Shown here: positions 35,353 through 45,787 of the stretch, piece by piece | How the letters are laid out: each line of letters opens with the position of its first letter | How positions within the stretch are numbered: position 1 is the first letter of the stretch | Assembly (NCBI GenBank): GCA_028456385.1 | Contig: JALNQF010000061.1 | Span: 150,131-214,130 of the forward strand | Origin: Ophiosphaerella korrae | Taxonomy: Eukaryota > Ascomycota > Dothideomycetes > Pleosporales > Phaeosphaeriaceae | Length of the DNA: 64,000 bases | Reading direction: 5' to 3' | Notes under the pieces: model-generated | Told to the model about the DNA's origin: nothing | The model's database searches: none | The model's input: the letters and a program-made list of their open reading frames with translations, nothing else | Program-made: the position numbers and the translations under genes

Positions 35353-36697
35353 TTACGGCCGCGATTGAGGCACAATCTCAGCGGCACCAAACAGGGCGTA
35401 ATTTCTCAAATTTTGTTCGTAGTCATTCGATGGGCTACATGGCATCGGCTCTTTACAGGAGATAAGGTTAAACTTAGTAGGATAACTGAGCCGGAGTATG
35501 CCGATATTAGACAAGTGATCAACAACCTGCTGCGCAGTAAGGCGGAATAGTCGCTCAGCATGGAGCATCACCACACAGTAAAGATACAAGAACCTAAGCC
35601 CATTATCGCCGAGTTCCAGTAAGAAGTTTTGTTCCCACCTATTTATCCACTCTGCCGTTGCAACTAGATTGCGTGCAAAACTAGACTGGCCATTGCCGGT
35701 GCGTTTCCAGAAATTTTTCGTCTCGGTAAGACTATCGCCAAAAATTCCCGAAATCATCTCTAGGATAACACAGCCGAGGGAGGAAATATCAGTTGCTCGG
35801 CTACGGGTTTCAAAATTGAGCACTTCTGGTGCTGAATATCTGATAGTCCATGCAGCAAGGCGACCTGTTGTTGTGGAAATGGAGTCTTTAGAAAAGTCAA
35901 GACTATACAAAGTTAATCCATGTCATCTGGTAACGCTGTTATACCAACCTGAATCCGAAGCCAGTAAGGAGGATATTTTCTCCGTGCACAAGAATGTTTT
36001 GAGGTTTGAGGTCTTCACGTCTAGCACTTGTCAGATCTAGTTACAAACTGTGAAGTGTAGGTACTCGTTTGAGGGCAGGGAAAAATGCCCAAGAGAATTC
36101 GAATTGTACATACCGAATGCTTTTACGATGTAAATAATTCCTATCGGAAAATCAGTCAGCACTTCTACACGACGTTCGGAGTGCTATAGAGCATAATAGA
36201 AGTACTTCGCACTACCAAAATCGAAACTGAACTTACAAAGCGTTGCATAGGCAACCAATGCCTCTAAACAAAAACTCCTTCTTCTTGTCATGAATTGGCT
36301 GATCTAGCATAGTTGCAAGATCCGTATCAGCCACAGGGTTCGAAAGAATATTCACATGATCAATATCCGTATAGCTTCCCAAAAATTTTACGCAGTGTTG
36401 ATGTTCCACCTGGCGCATGACCTTTATCTCACGTGCAAAAGCGGCCATGATCTGCTTCTGAGCCTTGAGATGCCTGGGCCTCCCAATTCGTTTCCGTACA
36501 CACCTAACAGAGCCTATGCGGTTGACTATCGATATCTCCTCAACGGTTCCGAAAGCTCCCTCACCCAGTGTTCGGTGCTCCCTAACCAAGTCTTCGTTAT
36601 CGTCAATGGCAGAATGGAAGAGGTTATGCGGTTCTTCGGAGCTGCTGTTACTCCACACCCGTATTTCTGTATCCAATATGTTGTTTTGAGCTCGCAA
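35353..36697 (-). CDS. Protein kinase-like protein with GFG in place of DFG
   Basis: Four exons on the minus strand: 36697-36237, 36140-36114, 36020-35949 and 35902-35353 (introns 96, 93 and 46 nt), at least 369 residues. Kinase landmarks in order: LGEGAFGTVEE (glycine loop), CVRKRIGRP (with the VAIK-type lysine region), AFAREIKVMRQVEHQHCVKF (C-helix Glu), LHRKSIRREDLKPQN (catalytic loop with HRD changed to RED, catalytic Asp and KPQN kept), ILLTGFGFS (DFG changed to GFG), WTIRYSAPEVL and DISSLGCVILEM. The frame is open upstream to about 36787 but has no ATG; 36697 is a TTG, so the true start lies in an unfound upstream exon or is lost. The family is a fungal, probably regulatory Ser/Thr kinase group. 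Without the metal-binding Asp it may be a pseudokinase or a dying gene. Confidence 0.75.
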
Positions 36698-36995
36698 GAA
36701 GGAATTTCTGTCCTGGTTATTCGAGAAGTTAGCGCTTCGACCTACTCTTTTCGTCGGAGCCCCGCCTATACCTGCCCCTCGTCTAGCGCTACCTCAGACA
36801 ACCGCAAATGCCGACCAGCCTCATGAATGGAGAGCTAAGTCTCCTCTTCCCCGCTATCGGTATGGTCAATTTTTGGTCCTCTTTTTTCTTGGTATCGGCC
36901 TGGAGAATTTCTCAATATATTCCTCCCTGAGCACTCTGCCAAATCTCAGAACTATACATACACTGCCATCTTAAACAACATCAGACGACTCTACA

Positions 36996-37805
36996 ATGCC
37001 CATCCAGGTCAATCGCATGACAGAGGCCGATATCGATGGTGCGATAGATACCATACAGCAAGCCTTTGCAGAGGATCCGTACAACCAATGGATTTACCCT
37101 GACAGGTCAAAGGTACACGCCATGTTATCTACCATAACTCTTCGACACTAAACACCACAGATTGACTTAAAGCGCAATCGAGTCTCCCTAACTCTTCGCT
37201 GCCATTGGGGCATTCAGCATGGCCTCTTTTACGTAGCTCGCGACACATCGGATCCAACGAAAATCCTTGGCTGCGCGATGTGGATGTCCCCACATCCGCC
37301 GTCTGAACCTGAAACATGGTCGCTCTACCTCTCGTACTGGTATCTCTGGCTCAACCAAATTCGAATGAATCTATGGTATGGACGGGGCGGACTCTCTACA
37401 AAGCGATATTGGATATGGAAAGCGCGGCAAGCAGAAGCGCAATCAGCGCTCTGGACAAACGAAAAGGGGTACTACTTTTGCAATATCGTTACGGTGTTGC
37501 CGGAAGCACAGGGCAAAGGAGTAGGGAGGGCCTTGATCGAAGAAGTCTTGAAAATGGCGGATAATGAAGGCGTGGATTGTTACTTGGAGGCCTCGAGAGA
37601 CGTGCCGAATGTGGCTATTTACAAGAAGTTCGGATTTGAGTTGGTGAAGCAGATGGAATGTAGGGATGGCTCGGGCGAGAAAGATGCTGTGATGATTTAT
37701 TGTATGACAAGGAAGGCTCGTGATGAGCATGCTGGAGATACAAGTGCGACGACAAAGATGAACACCTCGGAGACAGCAGGGACTACACCAAAGACAGGGC
37801 AATAG
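36996..37805 (+). CDS. GNAT family N-acetyltransferase
   Basis: Acetyl-CoA-dependent N-acetyltransferase, 253 residues from exons 36996-37112 and 37161-37805 (48-nt intron, phase 0). The start MPIQVNRMTEADIDGAIDT is the usual GNAT beta1-alpha1 opening. The acetyl-CoA pyrophosphate loop is PEAQGKGVGRALIEEVL, followed by YLEASRDVPNVAIYKKFGFE, the standard motif B end. The last 25 or so residues are Thr-rich and unstructured. Substrate unknown; small-molecule detoxification is a common role for such fungal genes. Starts about 300 bp from the kinase gene (divergent) and ends 40 bp from the regulator gene (convergent). Confidence 0.9.
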
Positions 37806-37845
37806 TGAAAGGAAATTTAAAGCGACGATAGAGGGTTAATACTAT

Positions 37846-39411
37846 CTACATAGGAATATCTAAGTTCAACCCATCCAAACCAACCTCATCGCTCAAGTCC
37901 ACGAACAAACCTGCCTCCCATTCTTCTGCCTTCTTCGGTCCTTCATCCCAATTGACACCTTCCCAATCATCGAATATGCTCTCTGCCGCCTTGTCCTTCC
38001 CTAAACTCTCAAAAACCACCGACACACTGTTTGCCCTTTCAAGTGCCCGTATGACGAGAGGATTTTCATGTTTTTTGGTTTCTCGCGAAATTGCCTTGAT
38101 CATAGATGTCCCACGTACACCAACCCACCAACCGTTCGTTACCATATTAGCTAGTGCATACCACCATGCCACTAGTAGCAAAGCCCTGGGCTCTCGAACT
38201 TTTACTAAAGCAATGAACTCAGGCATCAAGAACGACGTCATGACGAAGACGCGTACGTTAAAGTCGGGGTTGGCGTGGTAGTAATAGAGTGATAAGAATA
38301 TTGGCGAAAGAGCGTGGTAAGCTGGTATAAGGATATTGCAGTCGAGATCTAGGGGTCCATCCTCTGGTGGATTGACCATGCTTTCGAGAACAGACATCAG
38401 AGATGACGGAAGGAAGACAAAGCCAGCGAACGGTATTGTATATGGCAGATCGTATGTCGATGCTGGGTTCGGGTGATCAGGCGTGGTGCCCAGACGCCCG
38501 GCTTGGGTTTGTAGCAGTGGTTTGTCATTGGTATGTATAATGGGTGGTGGTGGAAGCATGCGCACCTCTCGACATACCAATGGATATACCGATAGCTTTT
38601 CAATACCCTGGGCCCAACGAAGCGATGCAAGGATGCGAAGGCCCTCACTCATTTTTAGCAGCAAATACATCCATGTCATGTATTCTTCATCATCGGCATT
38701 TGGTCCTGGTGTCTCGAGGAGGGCCAGCAAGAACGCCCCTGTTACAAGAATAGACTCGTAGTTTTTAGATGTAATATTCTTCAGTTCCTTGGTGTACGTT
38801 TGAAATGCTTTCTGACGGTAGGCTAGTGCTTGGTCATATCGTTGCTTTGATGGCTGTAGTGCATTGTAGTGTGAAGCGGCGATGCTCAAAAGCGAATATA
38901 GGAGATGTGAGTGTGAGACACCTATATGGGGCACTATGTCGCGATATACATCCTGTACAGCTTGACCCTCTCGGACGGCCAAGGTCTGCCATGTGGATTT
39001 CTGATAGTGGTTTAGTAGCTCTATCTCTATGGGAGTGAGTTCCCCGATAGATGCACGAGCTACAGGAACTACCCTGGGGGGCACTGGGCAAATAATATTG
39101 TTAACGCCCACCTCATCCAAGGAATCGGAGTCGATCAAAATCCATGCCTCATCATCAGGTAAGGTGATGGCGTTTGAGGAAGGTGATCCGGATGTTTGGT
39201 TTTGAGGATATTGACAGTCCAAATCCCGGACAGCACAATAGCCACATGCAGGCCGACCTTCATTGCACTAGGTTACGTTATGATATGTTAAATGCCACAA
39301 CTCCAAGATTATTACACGTACCTTCACCTTTTTGCGCTTGCATGTCAGGCAACCACCGCGAGACTTTCGGTGCGGTTTCTTGTTTATGAATCCAGCACTT
39401 CGGCGTGTCAT
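37846..39411 (-). CDS. Zn2Cys6 transcription factor
   Basis: Fungal binuclear zinc cluster regulator, 503 residues from exons 39411-39322 and 39267-37846 (54-nt intron, phase 0, which splits the zinc cluster). The cluster is C-x2-C-x6-C-x6-C-x2-C-x6-C (GGCLTCKRKKVKC then NEGRPACGYCAVRDLDC) at about residues 19-49, with the basic run KRKKVK. The rest is the helical fungal-specific regulatory region, with ELLNHYQKSTWQTL and SLLSIAASHYNALQP typical of sterol-uptake-regulator-like (UPC2-type) factors of this class. Predicted nuclear. It lies between a GNAT gene (convergent) and an RTA1 gene on the same strand, so it may control them; that is inference. Confidence 0.92.
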
Positions 39412-39794
39412 GTTAGCTTGGTCAATCAAGCATTGATCCCATCATAAGCTCGCAGTTATAGTATAGCCAAAGTAACGAAACATTTCTTTCAGATACAAGA
39501 ACTCTACTGTAACGCTATACTTGATGAATGATGTGCTGGCGCCTGGAGCTTGGCGTGCTGACGACTTCGGTCCTTTGAGATCCCAAAAAGGTAGTCATTG
39601 CATCATCACAAAATCGACATCCGCATTTAGTGGCACAATGCGATTACTCCACTGAAGTTAAACCAGGATGTTAGAAGAAAAAAGGCGCCCTGATGGTGGC
39701 CTAGATTGGTAGCGCACCCATATGTAGCCTATCTACGTTTTTGATAAGACTGTACCAGAGGCACAGGTAGATGTTTGGTGCCAGAGAGAATCCT

Positions 39795-40762
39795 CTAAGC
39801 ACGTTCAGTTGCCCCTATTTCTCCGTCGCTTGAATCCTCTTGTTTCTTGCTCTCTTGCGGGACATACCGAGAAGATTTTAGTACCAACAATAGAATCAAC
39901 ACCAAGAACATTGGCACTGCATCAAACACATACAGTGTCCATTCGTGTGAGATGAGATATGAAGCGTTCCCCATGGAGTATTCAATCAATCGAAAGATGC
40001 AACGAAAGAGGATCAAAGCGCTCACGCCATAGAGAACCCAAAGCATCTCTTTCCAACCGACGGTCATATTTGGACTTGACGACAACCTTGTTTTTCTGTT
40101 CATCCGGACGTGGAAGTCAACAGATGCGATTAAAAAGACTACAAACGTTGCGACTTGCAAGGCAAGACCAGCAATAACAATCTTCTCGCCAGCGAGTGCG
40201 AGATTGAGCTTCATTGTGCCCATGATGCCAGCGCCTGAGATTCGTTAGTTTTTTTTGGAGCTTCGGCTAGTTTGTTGAGAAAGCACTAACCTAAGCCTTG
40301 GATAATCAAAGTTGTAACATCTGCTGAGACGAAGATGCGAGTATACCACATAGGCCTAATCAAAGAAACATCTTCCCCCCTAGCAAATCTAATTGTTCGA
40401 CCGAGCATCATGTAGATTGTGGCCGCAAAGAATAAAGGGCCAACAAGGAGAAGTGTACCCTGGACAATGAATGGGCCCCATGCTTCGTCATTGAAATGAG
40501 ATCCTATGCGAGCGCCAAAGCCACCGACCTCGCCTAGAGCAGTATTGTCAGCAATGTGAAATGATATACATAGAGAAAAGGACGCACAAAGAGCTCCAAT
40601 GATCACGTATATGATGATGGCCCTACGAAGCCTCAAAAATTGCCAAAGATGTAACAAAGTTGTGATCGAAAAGATGACAAGGGCTACAATAGCACCAGCG
40701 AGTGTTGGATCATAGCGGTACATTTTCCAATCGAACTTGGGGGAGCTTGGAGGGTTTGCCAT
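39795..40762 (-). CDS. RTA1-like seven-helix membrane protein
   Basis: Member of the fungal RTA1/RTM1 lipid-translocating exporter family, linked in yeasts to resistance to 7-aminocholesterol and to phytosphingosine export (Rsb1). Exons on the minus strand: 40762-40588, 40533-40291 and 40234-39795 (introns 54 and 56 nt), 285 residues. Family features: short N-terminus ending in YRYDPTLAGAIVAL, the CEVGGFGARI motif formed across junction 1, the GRTIRF and FVSADVTTLIIQGLGAGIM motif formed across junction 2, and FRLIEYSMG near the end. Seven hydrophobic segments are plausible. The first intron has no in-frame stop and is divisible by three. Same strand as the Zn2Cys6 gene, 384 bp upstream of it. 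Confidence 0.92.
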
Positions 40763-41770
40763 CTTGATAAAATGGAGATAGTCTTGGGTTGAGGTGGGGT
40801 AGTTTGTCGAATAAATTGCTCCGAAGAATTGCAAAGATGCGATGTTTGAGAGATAGGCTTAGGTCAAGTCGATGATGAAAGGTGCTGTGATGACTTGAAG
40901 CTACGTGGACGACATATTTAACATGAAATTTGTGTAACGTACTCATTGTGTGTTTAAGGGTCAGCATGGCTATGTCATTACTGAAGGATTTCGCATAGAA
41001 TATCTTCGCACTCGCGTAGAGGACTAGTTTTAGCTACTTTGCATTCTACATCGATAGATGTAACATCCAATGTGGTTAGTGCATGCAGTCTTTCGCATTC
41101 GCTAAAGTCTTGGTGAGGATGGCACCAGGCTGACCACTAGGAGAAGCACTGGTTTCAGGTAATCAATTATGGAGCATTGTATTTTAGGCGATGCCTAGGG
41201 TAACGAGGCTTAGCTACAATCTGAAGCTCCCGTGATGATTGCATTTCGATCTTTCGAATAGGTATCCAGTGCAGGGAGGCTGTACCACCTGTACGGGGCA
41301 TTGTCGCAAGGCCGGCACGCATTCGGCTATCTTGTCGAATATTGTCGCAACGCGCCTATTTGAGAAGGACCAGAGTCTACCCATGCTCTTCCTCATAGAC
41401 TGCAATGGACGCAGTCTACTTATGATAGGTTGTGCTTGAACACCGTGGATTCTGCAATGTGTCAACATAGATGCAAAGAGCTGCAAGCTGCCTCAAAAGT
41501 GCTCCAATGCAGTCTCGAAACATTCACGAAGCTTCGAAATGGACAAGACAGCGTGGCCTCGGGCTGGTGAGAGGAGGGAAATAGCTCAGGGATGAAGCTC
41601 GACCCTTTAGCTCTCCCAGTTCTTGGCGCGCACGGACATTTTGCGCCGTCGACACGTTGCGAGAAAGATCGCGACCCCCTCTCTTTTGTCCATCAACAGG
41701 TTCAATCGCAACCACATCTCCTTCACTTCTCCTTGTCCCTTCTCTTCCTTCTGGGCCATAGTTCGCAATC
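40763..41770. promoter_or_regulatory. Divergent upstream region, RTA1 and SEC61
   Basis: 1.0 kb between the RTA1-like start (-) and the Sec61 start (+). Just before Sec61 is a CT-rich stretch (about 41665-41758), common in fungal promoters and 5' leaders of highly expressed genes. No other feature seen. Confidence 0.5.
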
Positions 41771-43337
41771 ATGAGCGGCCGTACGTGCATTCCATCTCGC
41801 AATTGCGCCGCAAGGCCTGCTTGTGACACAACTCGAGAAATAATTACTAACCACCATCGCGTGTAGTACGGTTCCTTGATCTTGTCAAGCCCTTTGTCCC
41901 TCTCGTCCCTGAGATCTCGCTGCCAGAAAGCAAGGTTCCCTTCAACAACCGGCTAGTATGGACAGGTCTCACTCTCCTCGTCTTCCTCGTCATGAGCCAG
42001 ATGCCTCTGTACGGCATTGTGTCGTCTGATACCTCGGATCCGCTGTACTGGCTACGTATGATGATGGCCAGTAACAGAGGAACGTTGATGGAGCTGGGTA
42101 TCACTCCCATCATCTCGTCCGGCATGGTTTTCCAGCTCCTCGCGGGAACTCATCTAATTGACGTCAATCTCGACCTGAAGTCGGATCGCGAGCTCTACCA
42201 GACTGCCCAAAAGCTTCTTGCCATTCTCCTGTCCTTCGGTCAGGCCGTTGTCTATGTCATCTCGGGTCTCTATGGACAGCCTTCTGACCTCGGTGCCGGT
42301 ATCTGCGTTCTCCTCGTCATCCAGCTCATCATCGCCGGCTTGATTGTCATCCTACTTGACGAGCTCCTTCAGAAGGGCTATGGTCTTGGTAGTGGTATAT
42401 CTCTCTTCATTGCTACCAACATTTGCGAGTCCATCATGTGGAAGGCTTTCTCGCCCACTACCATCAACACTGGCCGTGGACCCGAGTTCGAGGGTGCCAT
42501 CATTGCCCTCGTTCACCTGCTCTTCACCTGGGACAACAAGACCGTCGCCCTCAAGGAGGCTTTCTATCGACAGAACCTCCCCAACGTCATGAACCTCATC
42601 TCCACTGTGATTGTTTTTGGCGCCGTCATCTACCTCCAGGGCTTCCGCGTTGAGATCCCCGTCAAGTCCGCCCGCCAGCGTGGTGTCCGCGGCTCTTACC
42701 CCGTGCGCCTGTTCTATACCTCGAACATGCCCATTATGCTGCAATCAGCTCTGTCCTCCAACGTATTCTTGATCAGCCAGATGCTCTACAGCCGCTTCTC
42801 TGACAACCTCCTTGTCCGTCTCTTCGGTGTCTGGGAGCCCAAGGAGGGATCTGCTCAGCTTTTCGCTACCTCCGGTGTTGCTTACTACATGTACGTTAAG
42901 ACTACTAGTACCACTGAAAAACACATACTGATAGTTCTAGGTCTCCTCCTCTTAGCATCACCGAGGCTCTCTCCGACCCCTTGAAGACTGCTGTCTTCAT
43001 CGTATACATGCTCGTCGCCTGCGCCGTCTTCTCGAAGACCTGGATCGAGGTCTCTGGCTCCTCTCCCCGCGATGTTGCTAAGCAGCTCAAGGAACAGGGT
43101 TTGGTGATGGCTGGTCATCGTGAGGAGTCTATGTACAAGGAGCTCAAGCGCGTCATCCCCACGGCTGCTGCTTTCGGCGGTGCTTGCATTGGTGCTCTGT
43201 CCGTTGGTAGCGATCTTCTTGGTGCCTTGGGAAGTGGAACAGGTATTCTCTTAGCTGTTACTATCATCTACGGATACTTCGAGATTGCCGCCAAGGAGGG
43301 CGACATGGCTGGCCTCAAGGGCATGGTCATGGGCTAG
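41771..43337 (+). CDS. SEC61: Sec61 alpha, translocon pore subunit
   Basis: Protein-conducting channel of the ER membrane. Exons 41771-41780, 41867-42890 and 42941-43337 (introns 86 and 50 nt) give 476 residues, the normal length with ten membrane segments. The first exon holds only ten coding bases (MSG plus one base). Motifs: [18 protein letters not shown]-like [10 protein letters not shown] (near the plug), [67 protein letters not shown] and [15 protein letters not shown]. The start exon is tiny, but the match to family N-termini is exact in style. Strong C-ending codon use suggests high expression. Confidence 0.97.
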
Positions 43338-43779
43338 ATATGTTCTTTCAGACAATTTGGGTTTTAGAAAGAGTTGAAGTGGGTTGCGTAGCATTCATTG
43401 GGTCTGAAGTTGGGTTGCCGATGACCTTTGAAACAGTTGTACATTATGGTTACAAGAAGAAAAGCAAAAGTCTGCATCGTATCTCGCCTTTTGTAATGTA
43501 TCAGCGGCAAAAGTTTGGGGTTCCGCTTCTAACGGCCTGGCTTGGTTGGGTAGTATGACAATGTATGATTTGCATCTTTGCTTCTCCTGTTTTGACTGTT
43601 GTCTCGTTTGACTGCAACATTTCATATTTCTGCTAGCAGCGATGGACATTCAACGACATCAGTTTCTAGCACCTGTACTTATCCGTTCGTTCAGATTCAG
43701 TAATACGGCGAAATCGACACTACAAATGGGTAAAAGCGTAAGTTGGGAACAAAATCGAAGCTAGAGCTGCCAAATTCAT
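43338..43779. other. 3' flank of SEC61
   Basis: 442 bp of A/T-rich 3' flank. No supported gene. Confidence 0.5.
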
Positions 43780-44261
43780 TTTCAGCCTTTTGAGAAGGAG
43801 CGCTCCATTTGGCCGTTCCAAGGTTGTGAGGATGCAATTGCTCAGAATACTGGCACCCGCTACCAGCTTTTACGACAACTCAAAGGTCTACAAGCTAAGT
43901 GCGACTTGCGCTTGATGGTTACCTCAAGATATATCCCAGATATTTTTAAGAGTGCGGCAAAAGTAGAGAGAGGCAAGAAACGAGGAGATACGACTATTCA
44001 TAATGGGTCAGATTTACCGCTTGCCCAAATATGTCCAGCGTGATGCTGCACTGCAGGGTGTAATACAAGGCAAGATTACAGAAGCTGCGGATAGGATGTA
44101 AGCGCCTCAAAAGCCTCACAATAACTACGTCAGCTGATTCTCTAGGTTTCTTCTTGCTCGCCTGTACTTGGATTCGTTCCTTAGTACGAGAACAAAGAGT
44201 AAAGTTGAGTCGAAGCTCAAGGCATTGCGCAGGGGGTTCCAAGGACTTAGTCAAGCATACG
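43780..44261 (+). pseudogene. NACHT/STAND (NLR-like) gene fragment
   Basis: Two frames on the plus strand carry pieces of the region just after the NACHT NTPase of fungal STAND proteins. Frame one (about 43797-43970) reads LLRQLKGLQAKCDLRLMVTS then RYIPDIFKSAAKVE, the sensor/arginine-finger-like segment. Frame two (from about 44005) reads QIYRLPKYVQRDAALQ, KITEAADRM, then after a stop and a gap FLLARLYLDSF, KSKVESKLKALRRG and GLSQAY. Order and wording match the usual helical segment that precedes ankyrin or WD repeats. Stops and frame changes between the pieces, no Walker A or B, and no repeats: a dead internal fragment. Such genes work in heterokaryon incompatibility or immunity-like responses. 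Confidence 0.7.
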
Positions 44262-45107
44262 GCGATGCTGGAGGAAACAGACGCAGGACTTCTTTAATGA
44301 CCGTAGTCATGTATGGAAACCTGTTAAGGGACTAGGGTTGGTTGCGCAGGAGATCGAGTGTAGCAGACACATCTCTGCCGAAGATGTTGTCAGTTTCTGT
44401 GCGGGGCTTCTTTCGTGCTGCTGGGTTTTGGAACAAGAGATAGAATATGTAGCACAACGTAGCAGCACTCGAATCGTGTCCGACGAAAGGCATGATCCGC
44501 GGCCAGGGGATAGCCCACTTTTGAGTTCGGCATCTAAGGTGGCTGGAGCTTTATCCCTGAGCTTCGACATATAGTCGCCGAGAATTAGATCTATAACTGA
44601 TTTGATAGACTCCGGGGCTGCCCTGCCGGTTCTCCAATTAGCATATCGTGCGTCCAGAGCTTTGGCAAGGTCGTCTTTCATGATCCATGCATTGTACCAG
44701 GAGATAAAGCGGAGAATTAGTGTCCAGCGGATGATAGAACTCTTCAGCTCCCAAGGCAATGCCAGTGTATACTGCTACGCATCGTAGAGAAAAACGGGCA
44801 GCCTTTGGTTTGGCAATGCAATGATTGATTTCTGAGATCTGGTCAATTCGAGTAGCACAGGCTGTGATTTGAACTTACAGGGCCACAGAGCCGCTGATGC
44901 CCATCGTATACCTGACAGTGAAGAGAAGGCATCAGGCATTTGGATGTCTGGAGGTAAGCTGTGGCTCTTGAAGACATTGTCGAGAGCGAGCAGGTGACCA
45001 AAAATGGGATTCCATAGTGGCATAGGAAGCCCCTTCTTGACTTTTGTATAGTAGAATTCAGATCGAGCTCTGTATAGCAGTGCAAGGAAGAATGATACTG
45101 TGCCGCC
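44251..45107 (-). pseudogene. Cytochrome P450 pseudogene
   Basis: Minus-strand pieces in correct P450 order: the Pro-rich hinge YYTKVKKGLPMPLWNPIFGH (about 45060-44995); a block IIRWTLILRFISWYNAWI then KSVIDLILGDYM (about 44740-44590); after a frameshift, the I-helix MPFVGHDSSAATLCYIFYLL (about 44490-44430); then the K-helix region FPYMTTVIKEVLRLFPPAS (about 44315-44260), with ExxR as EVLR. Between the first two blocks roughly 100 or more residues are missing and a TAG ends the frame at 44775. After the K-helix a stop follows, and no heme-binding FxxGxRxCxG is found. It abuts the STAND fragment on the other strand at about 44255-44265. A non-functional P450, originally perhaps secondary-metabolism or detoxification type. 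Confidence 0.8.
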
Positions 45108-45600
45108 GAAGCGCTTCATACGTTCCTCACGCACTTTACCCTCCTCTTGCAGCACGAACATAGTACGGAACGCGGTCAAAGACGCCATCAGTATTCCGGC
45201 CGATGCTTCCATGTGCCGCTAAAAAGTTTCATGCGGCGTGTCAATGGCATTCAGGCCAAGCATCTTGCTCACATAAATAAGCGCCATGGCGATCATGATC
45301 AGTGAGAGGTAAAGGAAGGACCCCCACAGCTGCTTTTTGTCGCAAACTCATCTTTGATCGACGAAGCACCAATATTGGAATGCTAGCAATTGTGAATAGT
45401 CAGCGCTAGCACAGCAGATTGCTTCAGCTTCTCTACATACCGATAAGATCGGTGATCGCATCCAGAGCAGTCACGGAAAAGTACGTAGTGCAATCGAATA
45501 TGCATTTCACTGCACCATGTTAGCCTATCCGCGACGGTACGACTTTCACCGCAAACACTTACTAGACTCCGGTCCAAAACGGTGACATATTATGAAGGGC
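45108..45600 (-). pseudogene. SAT4-type rhodopsin-like membrane protein fragment
   Basis: Minus strand: CIFDCTTYFSVTALDAITDL (about 45520-45460), then after an intron-like GTATGT...TAG and a one-base mismatch IPILVLRRSKMSLRQKAA, then after an extra G SFLYLSLIMIAMALIYVS, KMLGLNAIDTP, a TAG where Trp is expected, and MEASAGILMASLTAFRTMFV, REERMKRF. This is the membrane helix 4-7 region of the large fungal CFTH/SAT4 rhodopsin-like family. Two frameshifts, one stop and a missing N-terminal half show decay. The last part runs in frame into the P450 relic (open frame 45212-44775), an accidental chimera. Confidence 0.75.
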
Positions 45601-45787
45601 TCTGCTATGACGAATATCCACGGCACTGTTGCAAATCCAACGACAATCCAGAAGTATAACTGAATATTTGACAAACTACATCACGGCACAGCGCAAAACA
45701 TCACAACACCGCACCACCCATAACTCATACTGGGAATCAAATTCATCTTACTTCTACTTTTTGCTACCCCTTGCACCGCAGCCCACC

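Noticed and set aside
35245..35368. Rest of the plus frame after the Harbinger core as its true C-terminus
   Set aside because: The expected terminal helix ending in HNFI is absent and the sequence is unlike the family; more likely 3' flank of the kinase gene.
38400..40800. Single operon-like unit of RTA1 and Zn2Cys6 genes
   Set aside because: Same strand and close, but each has its own start, introns and 384 bp between; fungal genes are transcribed separately.
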